Of a stretch of 64,000 nt of DNA, positions 27,786 through 36,120 are shown piece after piece (positions within the stretch are counted from its first letter, which is position 1; each line of letters opens with the position of its first letter). The notes under the pieces were generated by a model. That model was not told where the DNA came from. It did not search any database and saw only the letters and a list, made by a program, of their open reading frames with translations. Both the position numbers and the translations under genes were made by a program. The DNA is from Oleiharenicola sp. GTDB lineage: Bacteria > Verrucomicrobiota > Verrucomicrobiia > Opitutales > Opitutaceae. The stretch covers positions 28,700 through 92,699 of the forward strand of contig JANYDW010000027.1 in assembly GCA_025363455.1 (NCBI GenBank). Direction: 5' to 3'.

Positions 27786-28420
27786 AGCATCTCGACCACC
27801 ACCCGTTCACCGCAGCCGATGCGGATTTCGTGGAACGCAATCTCGCCAAGGCGAAGCTGGCGTTGGGTGATGCGGTGTTGACCGCCTGTGGCCGGTATCA
27901 CTGGAGCTGCCGCGAGCGTGCCCGTCGCCTGGCCGCCCTGCATCCGGGCGAAGGCATGGGCTGGTTTGAGTCCGTGCGCCTGGAGCATGCCGAGGGAGTG
28001 GAGTTCAAGCTCTGGCCGCACCAGACCGACCGCACCGCGGGCCAGTTGGAGAAAGACTTTGTCCGGATCACCCTGCTCATGCGCCGGGTCTGGCTCTGGC
28101 TGGAGCGACGCCGGCTGGGCACGAATTTTCTTTCGCCCATCGACTATGCGTTGCACCCGGCGTCGAAATGCCCCGGCACCCCGGTCTTGAAAAACTGGCT
28201 GGTCAACGCGCGTCTGAGCGTGCGGGCCCTGGGCAGTTTTAATGCTTTCCGTTATCCCCGCGAACGACTCCTGCGGGCCCTGCCGATCTTGCTCTGGCAG
28301 CCGGCGACGCTGGGGGATGGCCGGGTCCGGCGCTGCCTGCAGCGCGAACTCCGGGTCGCCGGTGGCGATGAGGCCGGGCTCCTCGCGGCCTACACCCGGC
28401 TGTGGCAGGTTTTTCGCTGA
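27752..28420 (+). CDS. Conserved-looking hypothetical protein, probably 5'-truncated
   Basis: The frame gives up to 222 residues. From about 27770 the protein looks real (LLFARQHLDHHPFTAADADF, AKAKLALGDAVLTACGRYHW, then W-x-W-L-E and a PRERLLRALPILLW helix). The only nearby start, ATG 27752, lies inside the antisense secretin codons, so I infer the natural N-terminus was lost at the same breakpoint that removed the gspD 5' half. The LGDAVL and RYHWSCRER pattern recalls C-terminal helical domains attached to nucleotidyltransferase domains, but this is a memory-based guess. It ends 12 bases before the next secretion gene, so it probably belonged to the same operon. Confidence 0.55.
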   Translation: MNRGTGLLFARQHLDHHPFTAADADFVERNLAKAKLALGDAVLTACGRYHWSCRERARRLAALHPGEGMGWFESVRLEHAEGVEFKLWPHQTDRTAGQLEKDFVRITLLMRRVWLWLERRRLGTNFLSPIDYALHPASKCPGTPVLKNWLVNARLSVRALGSFNAFRYPRERLLRALPILLWQPATLGDGRVRRCLQRELRVAGGDEAGLLAAYTRLWQVFR

Positions 28421-28432
28421 GGCCTTCATCTT

Positions 28433-28996
28433 ATGCGCCCGTTTATCCTGTTGGCCCTGTTTCCGGCATTATTGGCCGCGCAGTCGGTCGCGCCCTCCGA
28501 TCCCCTGGATGCCTTGGTGAAGAATTCCCCCTTCCTGCCCGCCAGCGGGGCGAGCCTGGCGGCCGCCGCGGGCGAAGGCGGGCCGCTCGAATTTCGCAGT
28601 GTCGTGTTTGAGCGCGGCCAGTTTGTTTTCAGCATCTACGACCAGGCGAGCAAGCAGTCGAAGTGGATCGGGTTGGGACCGGGAGAAACTCCGTTTATCG
28701 CCCGGAGCTACGACCGGGAACACGATACCCTGAGCGTGGACTATCAGGGCCGCTCCCAGGTGCTGAAACTGCAGGCCGGTCACATCGCCAGCCAGCCCCC
28801 GGCCGGCACCGTCCCGTCCCCGGCGCCGCTGCCCTCCGCCCAGGAAGCCGGCCGGCCGAACCAAACCCCGAACAACCCGGCGGCCCAGCCGCCCGGCAAC
28901 CTGACCCCGGCCGAGAGCCAGCGTCTGCAGAACCTGGCGGACGAAATGCGCCGCCGGCGCCAGACGCTGCCTCCCCCCACCATCCCGAAAAAATGA
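28433..28996 (+). CDS. Small exported protein of the type II secretion operon (GspC/PilP-like position)
   Basis: This 187-residue protein has a signal peptide (MRPFILLALFPALLAAQS), a compact beta-rich domain at about 45-115 (FVFSIYDQASKQSKWIGLG, DTLSVDYQGRSQVLKL) and a proline-rich tail (PSPAPLPSAQEAG). It stands directly before gspG with a 4-base gap. Position and layout suggest a periplasmic clamp component comparable to GspC or PilP, but there is no membrane anchor and no PDZ domain, so I do not assign gspC. Confidence 0.65.
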   Translation: MRPFILLALFPALLAAQSVAPSDPLDALVKNSPFLPASGASLAAAAGEGGPLEFRSVVFERGQFVFSIYDQASKQSKWIGLGPGETPFIARSYDREHDTLSVDYQGRSQVLKLQAGHIASQPPAGTVPSPAPLPSAQEAGRPNQTPNNPAAQPPGNLTPAESQRLQNLADEMRRRRQTLPPPTIPKK

Positions 28997-29000
28997 TTTT

Positions 29001-29426
29001 ATGAAAACCCGCCTGCTCCGTGCCTTCACCCTCGTCGAAATCATCGTGGTCCTTGCCATCATCGGCCTGCTGGCGGGCGTGCTCCTGCACAACACCGACA
29101 AGATCTTTGGCCGCAGCCAGTCGGCGGTGGCCGGCATTTTTGTATCGGAAACCATGAAGGTGCCGATGGTGAGTTACCGCCGCGACATGGGTGACTACCC
29201 CACGACCGCCGAAGGACTGCAGGCCTTGATGACTGCGCCGGCCGCCAAGGCGGATCGCTGGCAGGGTCCTTATCTGGAGTCCAAGGGCGGCAAGTTGCCG
29301 GTCGATCCGTGGGGCGAACCTTATCTTTATCGCTATCCCGGCACCAAGAATTCCGGGGGATACGACCTCTATTCCAAGGGACCGGACCACCAGCCCGACA
29401 CGGCCGACGACATTGGCAACTGGTAG
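29001..29426 (+). CDS. gspG: Major pseudopilin GspG
   Basis: This 141-residue protein has the type IV pilin-like start LLRAFTLVEIIVVLAIIGLL with Glu at +5 of the mature form. Position -1 is Ala, where Gly is usual. The C-terminal half has the GspG signatures GDYPTTAEGLQAL, WQGPYLE, DPWGEPYLYRYPG and GGYDLYSKGPD, including the region that binds calcium. It is the main subunit of the secretion pseudopilus, held in the inner membrane until assembly. The gene is the first of the tightly packed pseudopilin series G-H-I-J-K. Confidence 0.95.
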   Translation: MKTRLLRAFTLVEIIVVLAIIGLLAGVLLHNTDKIFGRSQSAVAGIFVSETMKVPMVSYRRDMGDYPTTAEGLQALMTAPAAKADRWQGPYLESKGGKLPVDPWGEPYLYRYPGTKNSGGYDLYSKGPDHQPDTADDIGNW

Positions 29427-29431
29427 CGCTC

Positions 29432-30001
29432 ATGAGGCCCGCATCCGCATCCTTGATCTGTTTCCCGACGGGAGCGCCCGCATCTGTGCGAGCCGGCCCG
29501 CCGCGACGCGGGCCCTCCCGCTACACGAGCCAGGGTTTCACTCTCGTGGAAATCCTGCTCGTGCTGGCCCTGTTGGCGCTGGCGGGCGCGGTTTTCCTCC
29601 CCGCCGCCGGTGCGATCTTTGCGCGCGGCCGCATGGGCAATGCGGAGGAGGCGGTGGCGATCGTGCTGCAACAGGTGCGCCGCGAAGCCGTGCTCCACGG
29701 ACGGCCGCTGGCGTTGCGTTTTGATGCCGAGGCGCAGCGCTTTCTCTGGGACGATGCCGCCGGCGCCAGCGTGGGCACCGCCGGTACACCGGTAAAGGTG
29801 GAGTTCCTGCGGCCACGCGCGGGCAGCGCGATTCTGATCGGCGGCCAGTTGGTGGAGACCGCCCTGGTACCGGTACTCAAGTTTTTCCCGGATGGCACCT
29901 GCGACGCGGTCCGGGTGCAGGTCCGCGCCGGCCGGGAGGCCGCGCGGATCATGGTGATCGATCCCTGGACCTGCGCGCCGGGACTGGAGGTGCAACCATG
30001 A
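29432..30001 (+). CDS. gspH: Minor pseudopilin GspH
   Basis: The product is about 189 residues. The ATG at 29432, 5 bases after the gspG stop, gives a long leader (about 34 residues) before the processing site SQG/FTLVEILLVLALLALAG. Later segments (AIVLQQVRREAVLHGRPLAL, VKVEFLRPRAG, FFPDGTCDAVRVQV) match the GspH beta-sandwich pattern. An earlier in-frame ATG at 29309 lies inside gspG and is unlikely. It overlaps gspI by ATGA (29998-30001). Minor pseudopilins cap and initiate the pseudopilus. Confidence 0.85.
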   Translation: MRPASASLICFPTGAPASVRAGPPRRGPSRYTSQGFTLVEILLVLALLALAGAVFLPAAGAIFARGRMGNAEEAVAIVLQQVRREAVLHGRPLALRFDAEAQRFLWDDAAGASVGTAGTPVKVEFLRPRAGSAILIGGQLVETALVPVLKFFPDGTCDAVRVQVRAGREAARIMVIDPWTCAPGLEVQP

Positions 30002-30477
30002 AGCGGTCGATGATCGGACGTAGAGCCCGACCCACATTAAAGCGCGGGGCCTTCACCCTGGTTGAGGTACTGGTCAGCCTCGCAATATTCGCGTTGGCCG
30101 CGGTGGTGCTGAGCACGGCTTATGTGAACGTCCTTCTTAATTTTCACCTGCTGCAGCGGGGGACGACAGGAAAGAGCGAGATAGCCTTCGCCCGGGCCAC
30201 CCTGCTGGCCGAGCCGGTGCGCGCCCGGGCCGAACAGGGCGGGGAAGTGCCCCTGCCGGAGGGCGGGCAGTTGCGCTGGCACGCGACGCTGGAGGAAATG
30301 TCCCTCCCCGATCTTTTCCAGGTCAACCTGGCGCTGGAGATTGCGGACGGTGGCCCGACGCCGTTGCGCCGGGAGAACCAGGCCTTCCTGGTCTTGCGTC
30401 CCACCTGGTCTGATCCGGAGCAGCGCGAGCGCCTGCGCGCCGCGGCGCGCGAGCGGCTGGCCAAATCGCGTTCCTGA
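29998..30477 (+). CDS. gspI: Minor pseudopilin GspI
   Basis: This 159-residue protein has the prepilin motif RGAFTLVEVLVSLAIFALAA with Glu at +5 and Ala at -1, and the GspI-like FARATLLAEPVRARAEQGG stretch. It forms part of the pseudopilus tip with GspJ and GspK. Translation is coupled to gspH by ATGA. The codons for leader residues RARPTL (about 30019-30037) contain TAGAGCCCGACCCACA, which resembles half of the dispersed TGTAGGTCGGGC repeat, so the leader may have been extended by a repeat insertion. Confidence 0.85.
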   Translation: MKRSMIGRRARPTLKRGAFTLVEVLVSLAIFALAAVVLSTAYVNVLLNFHLLQRGTTGKSEIAFARATLLAEPVRARAEQGGEVPLPEGGQLRWHATLEEMSLPDLFQVNLALEIADGGPTPLRRENQAFLVLRPTWSDPEQRERLRAAARERLAKSRS

Positions 30478-30478
30478 A

Positions 30479-31138
30479 ATGTCCGGCCGTGGTTTCACTT
30501 TCGCCCCTTCCCGCCAGGGTTTCACCCTGGTGGAGGTGCTCATGTCCCTGGCGCTGCTCGCCATGCTGCTGCTGGCGTTGAACCAGTTCATTCTTTCGAT
30601 GGGAGAGCTGTGGGGCGGGAACCGCCAGCGGCGCCTGTTTGACCAGCATGTTCGCGCCGTCACGCATTACCTGGAAGATCTCCTGCAACGGGGGGAACTG
30701 GCGCCGGAGCCCGACCGCCGGCTGCGGCTCGTGGCGAGCGTGGTGCCGGGAGTGGGCCAGGGGCCACTCCTGACCTTCGACCTGCCCGCCGGCGACCGGT
30801 TGCTGCCTTGGCCGGATCGTCCGTTGCCTGATGTGCAATGTGCGCTCGATGTGGTGCCGGGCGGGGGACTCCTGCTTTACTGGCAGTCCCGGTGGGAACT
30901 CGATTTTGATCGGGCGCCGCCCCGCCGCACGGTGATTTCCCCGCTGGTGGAGCGCCTGGAATACGAATATTTCCGGCCGGACAACCACACGTGGGGGACG
31001 CAGCCCCCGCCGCCCAGCGACAAACGCGCGCCGCCGAAACTGCCGACTCGCCTCCGGCTCCATTTCCAGCACGGCCATTTCGCGGCTGACGAGGTGGTCC
31101 TCGTTCCGGCGGTGGTGTCGGCGCTGCCGGTCTTCTGA
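30479..31138 (+). CDS. gspJ: Minor pseudopilin GspJ
   Basis: The product is about 219 residues from the ATG at 30479, which follows the gspI stop by 1 base; an in-frame ATG at 30341 lies within gspI and is discarded. The processing site is SRQG/FTLVEVLMSLALLAMLL with Glu at +5. The later part (HYLEDLLQRGE, PLLTFDLPAGD, LVERLEYEYF) fits GspJ, a larger tip pseudopilin. Length and position in the G-H-I-J-K series support the call. Confidence 0.85.
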   Translation: MSGRGFTFAPSRQGFTLVEVLMSLALLAMLLLALNQFILSMGELWGGNRQRRLFDQHVRAVTHYLEDLLQRGELAPEPDRRLRLVASVVPGVGQGPLLTFDLPAGDRLLPWPDRPLPDVQCALDVVPGGGLLLYWQSRWELDFDRAPPRRTVISPLVERLEYEYFRPDNHTWGTQPPPPSDKRAPPKLPTRLRLHFQHGHFAADEVVLVPAVVSALPVF

Positions 31139-31146
31139 ACAGCCCG

Positions 31147-32205
31147 ATGCGTCCACCTCCCCCATCATCCGCAGGAAACCAAGCCGGCTCCGTGATCGTC
31201 CTCGTGCTGGCGCTCGTCACGCTGGCGGGGTTTTTCCTCACCCTGTTCATCGAGCGATCGACGACGGAGCTGCTGGTGGAATCCCGCGCGCGCGAGGCCG
31301 CGCGCTTGCGGGGCGAGGCCCATTCCGCCCTCGAGGCGAGCCTGGCGGTGCTGGCGGATTTCCAAGTCATCGATGGCGGATTGCGTTCTCCGGTGCAGGG
31401 GTGGGGCGATCCGCTGGCCGGACTGGATTTGCCCACGCGCGCCGGGACAACGGTGGCGGTGCAGGTTGAGGATGAAAGCGGGCGTCTCTCGCTCCCGCGG
31501 CTGGGTGCCCCGGAACTGGCGGCGCTGGGTCAGCGGTTGGGACTGAAGGCGGCGGAAGCGACGCAACTGGCGGATGCGCTCCTGGCCTGGACGCGCCGTG
31601 AACATGCATCCACGCGGCTGGCAACCGATCCGCGTAACTACGAAAATGAGAATCCCCCGCACCGGGCACCGGGCCGACCGCTCGCGTCCTTTGAAGAACT
31701 GGCCGCGGTCGCGGTGGCTCGCGATTTGTTCTATACGCCGGCGGGCCAGCCGACGCAGCTGCTGCGGGATTTCGCCGCCAGTGTCTCGCTGCATGATTTT
31801 CCTGCCGTTAACCTGAACAGTGCCCGGCCGGCGGCCTTGGCGCTGGCGGGACTGGATGAGGCGCAGGCGAAAAAAATCATTGCCTATAACACCGGGGAAA
31901 TTTCCCACCCGCCCGGGACGCCTTTATATTTCAGAAGCCTAGCGGAAGCGCAGACCCTTTTGGGTGCGACGGTACCCTTGGCGGGCTTCGACACTTTGGC
32001 GCGATGCCTCCGGGTCCGCGTGACGGTGCGGGACGGCGCCACTTCCTTCCATCTGACCGCCGTGTTGGCGCCGGTCGCCGGCGCACCGGCTGAAACCGGG
32101 GCGACGCCGGACGGGTTGACCGCGGGAGCGGCGGACCTCCGGTACCCCTTCAAGCTCCTCGCCCTGGAAGAGAATATCGAACTCGTCCCCACGCCCACTT
32201 TATGA
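31147..32205 (+). CDS. gspK: Minor pseudopilin GspK
   Basis: This 352-residue protein begins with a G/SVIVLVLALVTLAGFFLTL prepilin-like segment that lacks the +5 Glu, as is characteristic of GspK. The large C-terminal part holds the GspK helical domain (ADALLAWTRREHAS, FEELAAVAVA, VNLNSARPAALALAGLDEAQ), resembling helix-hairpin-helix motifs. GspK sits at the very tip of the pseudopilus. The stop overlaps the next start by ATGA (32202-32205). Confidence 0.88.
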   Translation: MRPPPPSSAGNQAGSVIVLVLALVTLAGFFLTLFIERSTTELLVESRAREAARLRGEAHSALEASLAVLADFQVIDGGLRSPVQGWGDPLAGLDLPTRAGTTVAVQVEDESGRLSLPRLGAPELAALGQRLGLKAAEATQLADALLAWTRREHASTRLATDPRNYENENPPHRAPGRPLASFEELAAVAVARDLFYTPAGQPTQLLRDFAASVSLHDFPAVNLNSARPAALALAGLDEAQAKKIIAYNTGEISHPPGTPLYFRSLAEAQTLLGATVPLAGFDTLARCLRVRVTVRDGATSFHLTAVLAPVAGAPAETGATPDGLTAGAADLRYPFKLLALEENIELVPTPTL

Positions 32206-33314
32206 TCGTCCCGCCCGCCCGCTCCGCCATCACGCTGGTTCCCGGCGAACGTTTTTTCCTGAAAGAGGTCACGCTGGACCCCGCCGTCGGCGTGGCCATG
32301 CAGGTGGAACTGGCGCTGGAGGAATCATCGCCTTTTCCTCTCGCCCAGCTGTATCACGGTTTTGTGGTGAGCCCGGATCGGCAGCGCGCGTTGGGTTTTG
32401 CCGCTTACCGTCGCCGCTTTGTGGAAGAGGAAATGGCGGAATGGTCCGGGGCGGCGGCGGTACTACCGGAATTCCTCGGCTTGATCGGCCCGCCGCCGGA
32501 CCGGCCCCTGATCGTCGTGCAGGTCGATGCCGCCGGTCTCAACGGGGTGGCCTGGGACGGCCGGGCCAGCCTGCCGATTGCGATCATGTCCCGGTCGTTG
32601 CCGGGGCTCGCGGAATCCCACGTGGTGGAGATGGTGGCCGAGCTGCGCCAGCGGGCTGGCGCGGGAGAAATCGAGGTGCGGCACCTGGATGGACCGGTCG
32701 GCGTGGGCACTGATGCGGCAGGCGGCGCCGTATTTCGGATCGCGGGTGAGCAAACCGCGCTATTCCCGGCGGCCGCCCTCTCGGACGCCGACGTGCGCGA
32801 CAAATCATTTCTGGATGAAAAACGTCGGGACAGCCGCCGCCGACGCGGTTGGGCCTGGGTGCTTACGGGGGTGGGCGTCCTCTGGCTGGTTGCCCTCGGC
32901 CTGGAACTTGCCCTCGGCGGGCTGGGTCTTTGGAACCAACGCCGGCAATCGCTCGTGACGAAGCAAGCCGCTGCGGTCCGGCGCATCGAGACCGCACAGA
33001 CGCTCGCCACCCGGATCGAGGACCTTGGGGTGCGTCAGGAAAGACCCTTGGAATGGCTTTTGCTGGTGAGTTCGATGCGACCGCGCTCCATCCAGTTCAC
33101 CCGGGTGGTGAGCAACAACGACCGGACCCTGGCCATCGACGCCCAGACAGCCGAGGCCGCCGCGGTCGGCGCCTACGAGCTGGCGTTGCGGCATCGGGAT
33201 GAAATCGCCCAGGTGGAGATGCGGGACATCCGCTCGCGGGAGGGCCTCACGAGTTTCGTCCTCTTCTTGAAATTCAAGCCAGGCAGCCCGCCTGTCGGGG
33301 AGGGCCGGCTATGA
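32202..33314 (+). CDS. gspL: GspL-like secretion assembly protein
   Basis: This 370-residue protein has a cytoplasmic actin-like N-terminal domain (FFLKEVTLDPAVGVAMQVEL, LEESSPFPLAQLYHG), one membrane helix at about 218-245 (WAWVLTGVGVLWLVALGLEL), a coiled-coil-like stretch (QSLVTKQAAAVRRIETAQTL) and a ferredoxin-like periplasmic end. GspL recruits GspE to the membrane. Both ends overlap neighbours by ATGA. The gspE partner is encoded on the opposite arm of the locus. Confidence 0.82.
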   Translation: MIVPPARSAITLVPGERFFLKEVTLDPAVGVAMQVELALEESSPFPLAQLYHGFVVSPDRQRALGFAAYRRRFVEEEMAEWSGAAAVLPEFLGLIGPPPDRPLIVVQVDAAGLNGVAWDGRASLPIAIMSRSLPGLAESHVVEMVAELRQRAGAGEIEVRHLDGPVGVGTDAAGGAVFRIAGEQTALFPAAALSDADVRDKSFLDEKRRDSRRRRGWAWVLTGVGVLWLVALGLELALGGLGLWNQRRQSLVTKQAAAVRRIETAQTLATRIEDLGVRQERPLEWLLLVSSMRPRSIQFTRVVSNNDRTLAIDAQTAEAAAVGAYELALRHRDEIAQVEMRDIRSREGLTSFVLFLKFKPGSPPVGEGRL

Positions 33315-33832
33315 AGAATATTTTCATGCGGCGGCCCACCCGCGAACGGCTGTTGATCCTCGTGTTTCTTTTCGCGGCCGCGATGGTCTGGTTGGTCTCG
33401 GCCGGCAGCCGCCTGCAGGAGAAATGGCGGGAAAGCCGGGTGGTGTCAGCCGATCTGGCCGCCCAAAGCCTGTGGCTCGAACGCAAGGCACTCATCGAGG
33501 AGCGTGCAGTCAAGGCGGCCAACCGCCTGAATCCCGCGCGTACGCTGGATGCGACGAAGCTGGTCGGAGAGGTTTCGGCCCTTGCCAGTCAGGCGGGGCT
33601 GGCGGTCGGGGTGGAGCCCCCGCGCACGGAGCGTACGGACCAAATGGCCTATCACACGGTCCAAGTCACCTTTCGCCGCGCCGATCTGGCCGCGCTGGTG
33701 AAATTTTATCGCGAGCTGGGCCAGCGGGCTCCCTACCTTGCGCTCGAGAAATGCACGCTCGGGGCCGGGCGTTCGAATCCCGCTGAAATCGACGCGATCT
33801 TTACCATCTTTTCGGTCGAGGCCGAACGTTGA
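33311..33832 (+). CDS. gspM: GspM-like secretion assembly protein
   Basis: This 173-residue bitopic protein has a short cytoplasmic tail, one membrane helix (LLILVFLFAAAMVWLVSAGS), a coiled-coil region (about 35-75) and a ferredoxin-like periplasmic domain (YHTVQVTFRRADLAALVKFY). The layout fits GspM, the dimerisation partner of GspL. It is the last gene of the plus-strand arm, coupled to gspL by ATGA. Sequence identity in this family is always low, so the call rests mainly on layout and position. Confidence 0.78.
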   Translation: MKNIFMRRPTRERLLILVFLFAAAMVWLVSAGSRLQEKWRESRVVSADLAAQSLWLERKALIEERAVKAANRLNPARTLDATKLVGEVSALASQAGLAVGVEPPRTERTDQMAYHTVQVTFRRADLAALVKFYRELGQRAPYLALEKCTLGAGRSNPAEIDAIFTIFSVEAER

Positions 33833-33852
33833 GAGGGGGAGGGCTTGTTTAT

Positions 33853-33915
33853 TGTAGGTCGGGCTTCATGCCCGACACTCGACAGTAACCTGTCGGGGAT
33901 AGACCCCGACCTACA
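33853..33915. repeat. REP-like palindrome (TGTAGGTCGGGC family), copy 1
   Basis: The unit starts TGTAGGTCGGGCTTCATGCC and ends ATAGACCCCGACCTACA, with an inner CGACAGTAACCTGTCG. The ends are inverted copies and each half is itself a hairpin, giving a cloverleaf-like fold. It sits between convergent genes and pairs with the copy at 35196. Confidence 0.85.
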
Positions 33916-33945
33916 AGGGAAGCCATCCTGCCCATCGGAGGCCCA

Positions 33946-35031
33946 TCACGCCGCGTGCGCGGACTGTCGTTGCGTTTCTTCGATCGTGTGGTGGACAAAC
34001 CGAAGTTTTTCGATCGCCCGGTCCGACAGTACGAAGGGGTAAAGATCGGGCAGGCCCATGCCACGATTCAAGGAATTGAGCGCATAGGTGAGGGGAAACC
34101 AGGTGCTGAGGATTAGCTCGAACCCGGCTTGGTCCGTCGCCGCCTTGCCCGGATTTGCCCGCATGCTCTCCGCCGCGGGATGTTGCGGCCGGAGAATCAG
34201 GCCAAATCCGGCAGCGGTTTCGATGGTGTCGACGATATGGAGATAATGAGCCCAGGTTTCCGCCCAGTCCTCCCAAGGATGCACGCTGGCATACGCGGTC
34301 ACGCCGTGCTGCCCCCAGGCAGGATCCGGCCCGTGCTCGTAGTGCTCGCGAAGCGCGGCGGCATAGTCCGCTTGTTCATCCCCAAAGAGCGCGCGGAATG
34401 GTTCCAGCTCCCGGGTGCCCGCAATGAGGCGGTCCCAATAGAAATGACCGATCTCGTGGCGAAAGTGCCCGAGCAGCGTCCGAAACGGTTCATGCAGGCT
34501 CACGCGACGCTGCTCACGGATGGCATCGTCTGCCTCCGCGGTGTTGAGGGTGATCGTTCCATTCTCGTGGCCCGTCAGGACAGGTTTACCCGGGGCGGTG
34601 TCGCTGAGGAAACGGAAGCGCAAGGCGGTGCCGGGGGCGGCCGACGGCTCGTTGAACGGCAGCCGCAACTTGAGCAGGGTGTAGATCAGGCGGCGCTTGG
34701 CTTGCTCGAGTCGCTGCCAGCGGGCGGGATTCTCCGGGACGGAAAGATCCGGAATCACCTCGTTCAGGCGGCAGGCGGTGCAAAAGGATTCCGGATCATC
34801 CACCGCCACCATCCAGTTGCAGGCGGCCGGTTCCCGGCTGTTGGCACAGTGACGGTAACGGCGGTGGCCCGCGGAGGGAGCGAGGGCCTGGATGCTGCCA
34901 TCCTTGGCGACCTCCAGCGCGCTGAGATCCAGTAGTTCCGGCAGAAATCCCAAGGCATGGTTGCAGCTGATGCATTGATTGTTCTCAAAGAAAATGAGGC
35001 CACCGCAGGCGTCACAGTTGAATGATTTCAT
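33946..35031 (-). CDS. Putative zinc-binding metallopeptidase
   Basis: This 361-residue protein starts with a zinc ribbon (CDACGGL, CISCNHA, plus CANSREPAACNW and CTAC) and contains the HExxH motif in GHFRHEIGHFYWDRL at about residues 195-210, with a later acidic pair in PWEDWAETWAHYLHIVDT. The combination matches the DUF2248 family of putative zinc-binding metallopeptidases. The protein is cytoplasmic by sequence. The substrate is unknown. It is a monocistronic gene between two REP-like palindromes. Confidence 0.85.
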   Translation of the reverse strand: MKSFNCDACGGLIFFENNQCISCNHALGFLPELLDLSALEVAKDGSIQALAPSAGHRRYRHCANSREPAACNWMVAVDDPESFCTACRLNEVIPDLSVPENPARWQRLEQAKRRLIYTLLKLRLPFNEPSAAPGTALRFRFLSDTAPGKPVLTGHENGTITLNTAEADDAIREQRRVSLHEPFRTLLGHFRHEIGHFYWDRLIAGTRELEPFRALFGDEQADYAAALREHYEHGPDPAWGQHGVTAYASVHPWEDWAETWAHYLHIVDTIETAAGFGLILRPQHPAAESMRANPGKAATDQAGFELILSTWFPLTYALNSLNRGMGLPDLYPFVLSDRAIEKLRFVHHTIEETQRQSAHAA

Positions 35032-35195
35032 GGTAAAAAAAGGGGACGGAACTTGCGGCGGCGAGGCTTAGAATCATTTTCCCGGGATTGGTTCCCGCAG
35101 CCGCGATTTGGTCGCGATTTACCCAAGTGGAGGCGGTTCGCTTGCAGAAATCCGGTGATGGGGTCCATTTGGCTTCCCACTGCTGCTTGGGATAC

Positions 35196-35256
35196 TGTAG
35201 GTCGGGGTTTACCCCCGACACGAACGTTGATCGTCGGGCATAAAGCCCGACCTACA
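35196..35256. repeat. REP-like palindrome (TGTAGGTCGGGC family), copy 2
   Basis: It starts TGTAGGTCGGGGTTTACCCC and ends CATAAAGCCCGACCTACA. It is the same family as 33853-33915 with the outer ends conserved and the centre different. Confidence 0.85.
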
Positions 35257-35345
35257 ATCAAACGGACCCACTACCAGAAATCCCCCATGAGCCATCGCGG
35301 GATTTTCCCGGGAGGCCAGCCCAAGCTAGCAGGGTCAAACCCTGC

Positions 35346-35837
35346 ATGGATTCCCTTGCCCCCACTCTTGACGCCCCGCCGCCCAAACTCTCCCGCTTTC
35401 GTAAATGGGGACAGGACTTCGCGGCGTTCATCCGGCGCGGCAACGTCGTCGATCTGGCGATCGGCGTCATGATCGGCGCGGCATTCGGGAAGATCGTGAC
35501 GTCCCTCGTGACCGATGTGATCACGCCGCCGCTGGGCTTGATGATGGGCAAGGTCAAGTTTTCGGAATTGAAGTGGCGTTTGGGCGGCCCGCCCGAGGCG
35601 CCGGTGACCATCAACTATGGCAACTTTATCCAGGCGGCCCTCGATTTCCTGATCGTGGCCTGGGTGCTCTTCATCGTGATCACCTTCGTCAACCGATTAC
35701 ACCGGAAGCCGCCGCCGCCCGCGGGGGCCCTCTCCCTCGACCAGAAGCTCTTGACGGAAATCCGCGATGAGCTGCGGCGGCCGGCGACCAACCAAAGTGA
35801 CAGCGTGGCGCCAAACCCGGTCTCTGCGGTCAAGTAG
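35346..35837 (+). CDS. mscL: Large-conductance mechanosensitive channel MscL
   Basis: This 163-residue protein has the MscL core: an amphipathic start (FAAFIRRGNVVDLAIGVMIG), helix M1 continuing into AAFGKIVTSLVTDVITPPLG, a periplasmic loop, and helix M2 (NFIQAALDFLIVAWVLFIVI). The C-terminal cytoplasmic helix LTEIRDELRR is present. It has about 20 extra residues at each end compared with short homologues. MscL opens under membrane tension to release solutes during osmotic downshock. The ATG at 35346 fits with the core spacing. Confidence 0.95.
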   Translation: MDSLAPTLDAPPPKLSRFRKWGQDFAAFIRRGNVVDLAIGVMIGAAFGKIVTSLVTDVITPPLGLMMGKVKFSELKWRLGGPPEAPVTINYGNFIQAALDFLIVAWVLFIVITFVNRLHRKPPPPAGALSLDQKLLTEIRDELRRPATNQSDSVAPNPVSAVK

Positions 35838-35880
35838 ACCACACGCGCCCACGGGTTAACTGGCTCCGGCCTGGTCGGAA

Positions 35881-35957
35881 TGTAGGAGCCTGCTTGCAGG
35901 CGATTCTGCGTTGTCCGCCGGCGGGCGTTCCGAATCGCCTGCAAGCACGCTCCTCCA
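35881..35957. repeat. Intergenic hairpin repeat (GTAGGAGCCTGCTTGCAGGCG type)
   Basis: GTAGGAGCCTGCTTGCAGG with GCGATTC on the left pairs with GAATCGC and CTGCAAGCACGCTCCTCC on the right, giving arms of about 25 bp around a GC-rich loop. It follows mscL. The remainder of the gap to 36120 shows no gene. Confidence 0.75.
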
Positions 35958-36120
35958 AAACCGAAAGGAGTCTTATCCATTCACCGGGTTCGTGCGACTT
36001 GCGTAACGGGGAGCGGCTGCGCACGATTCGTTCTTAGGTGTCCGAAACGATAGCCTTCGTCCGTTGAGGGGTTGGGACCAACGAAACAATATTAACGGTA
36101 GAACATCGGAGAACTGAAAA

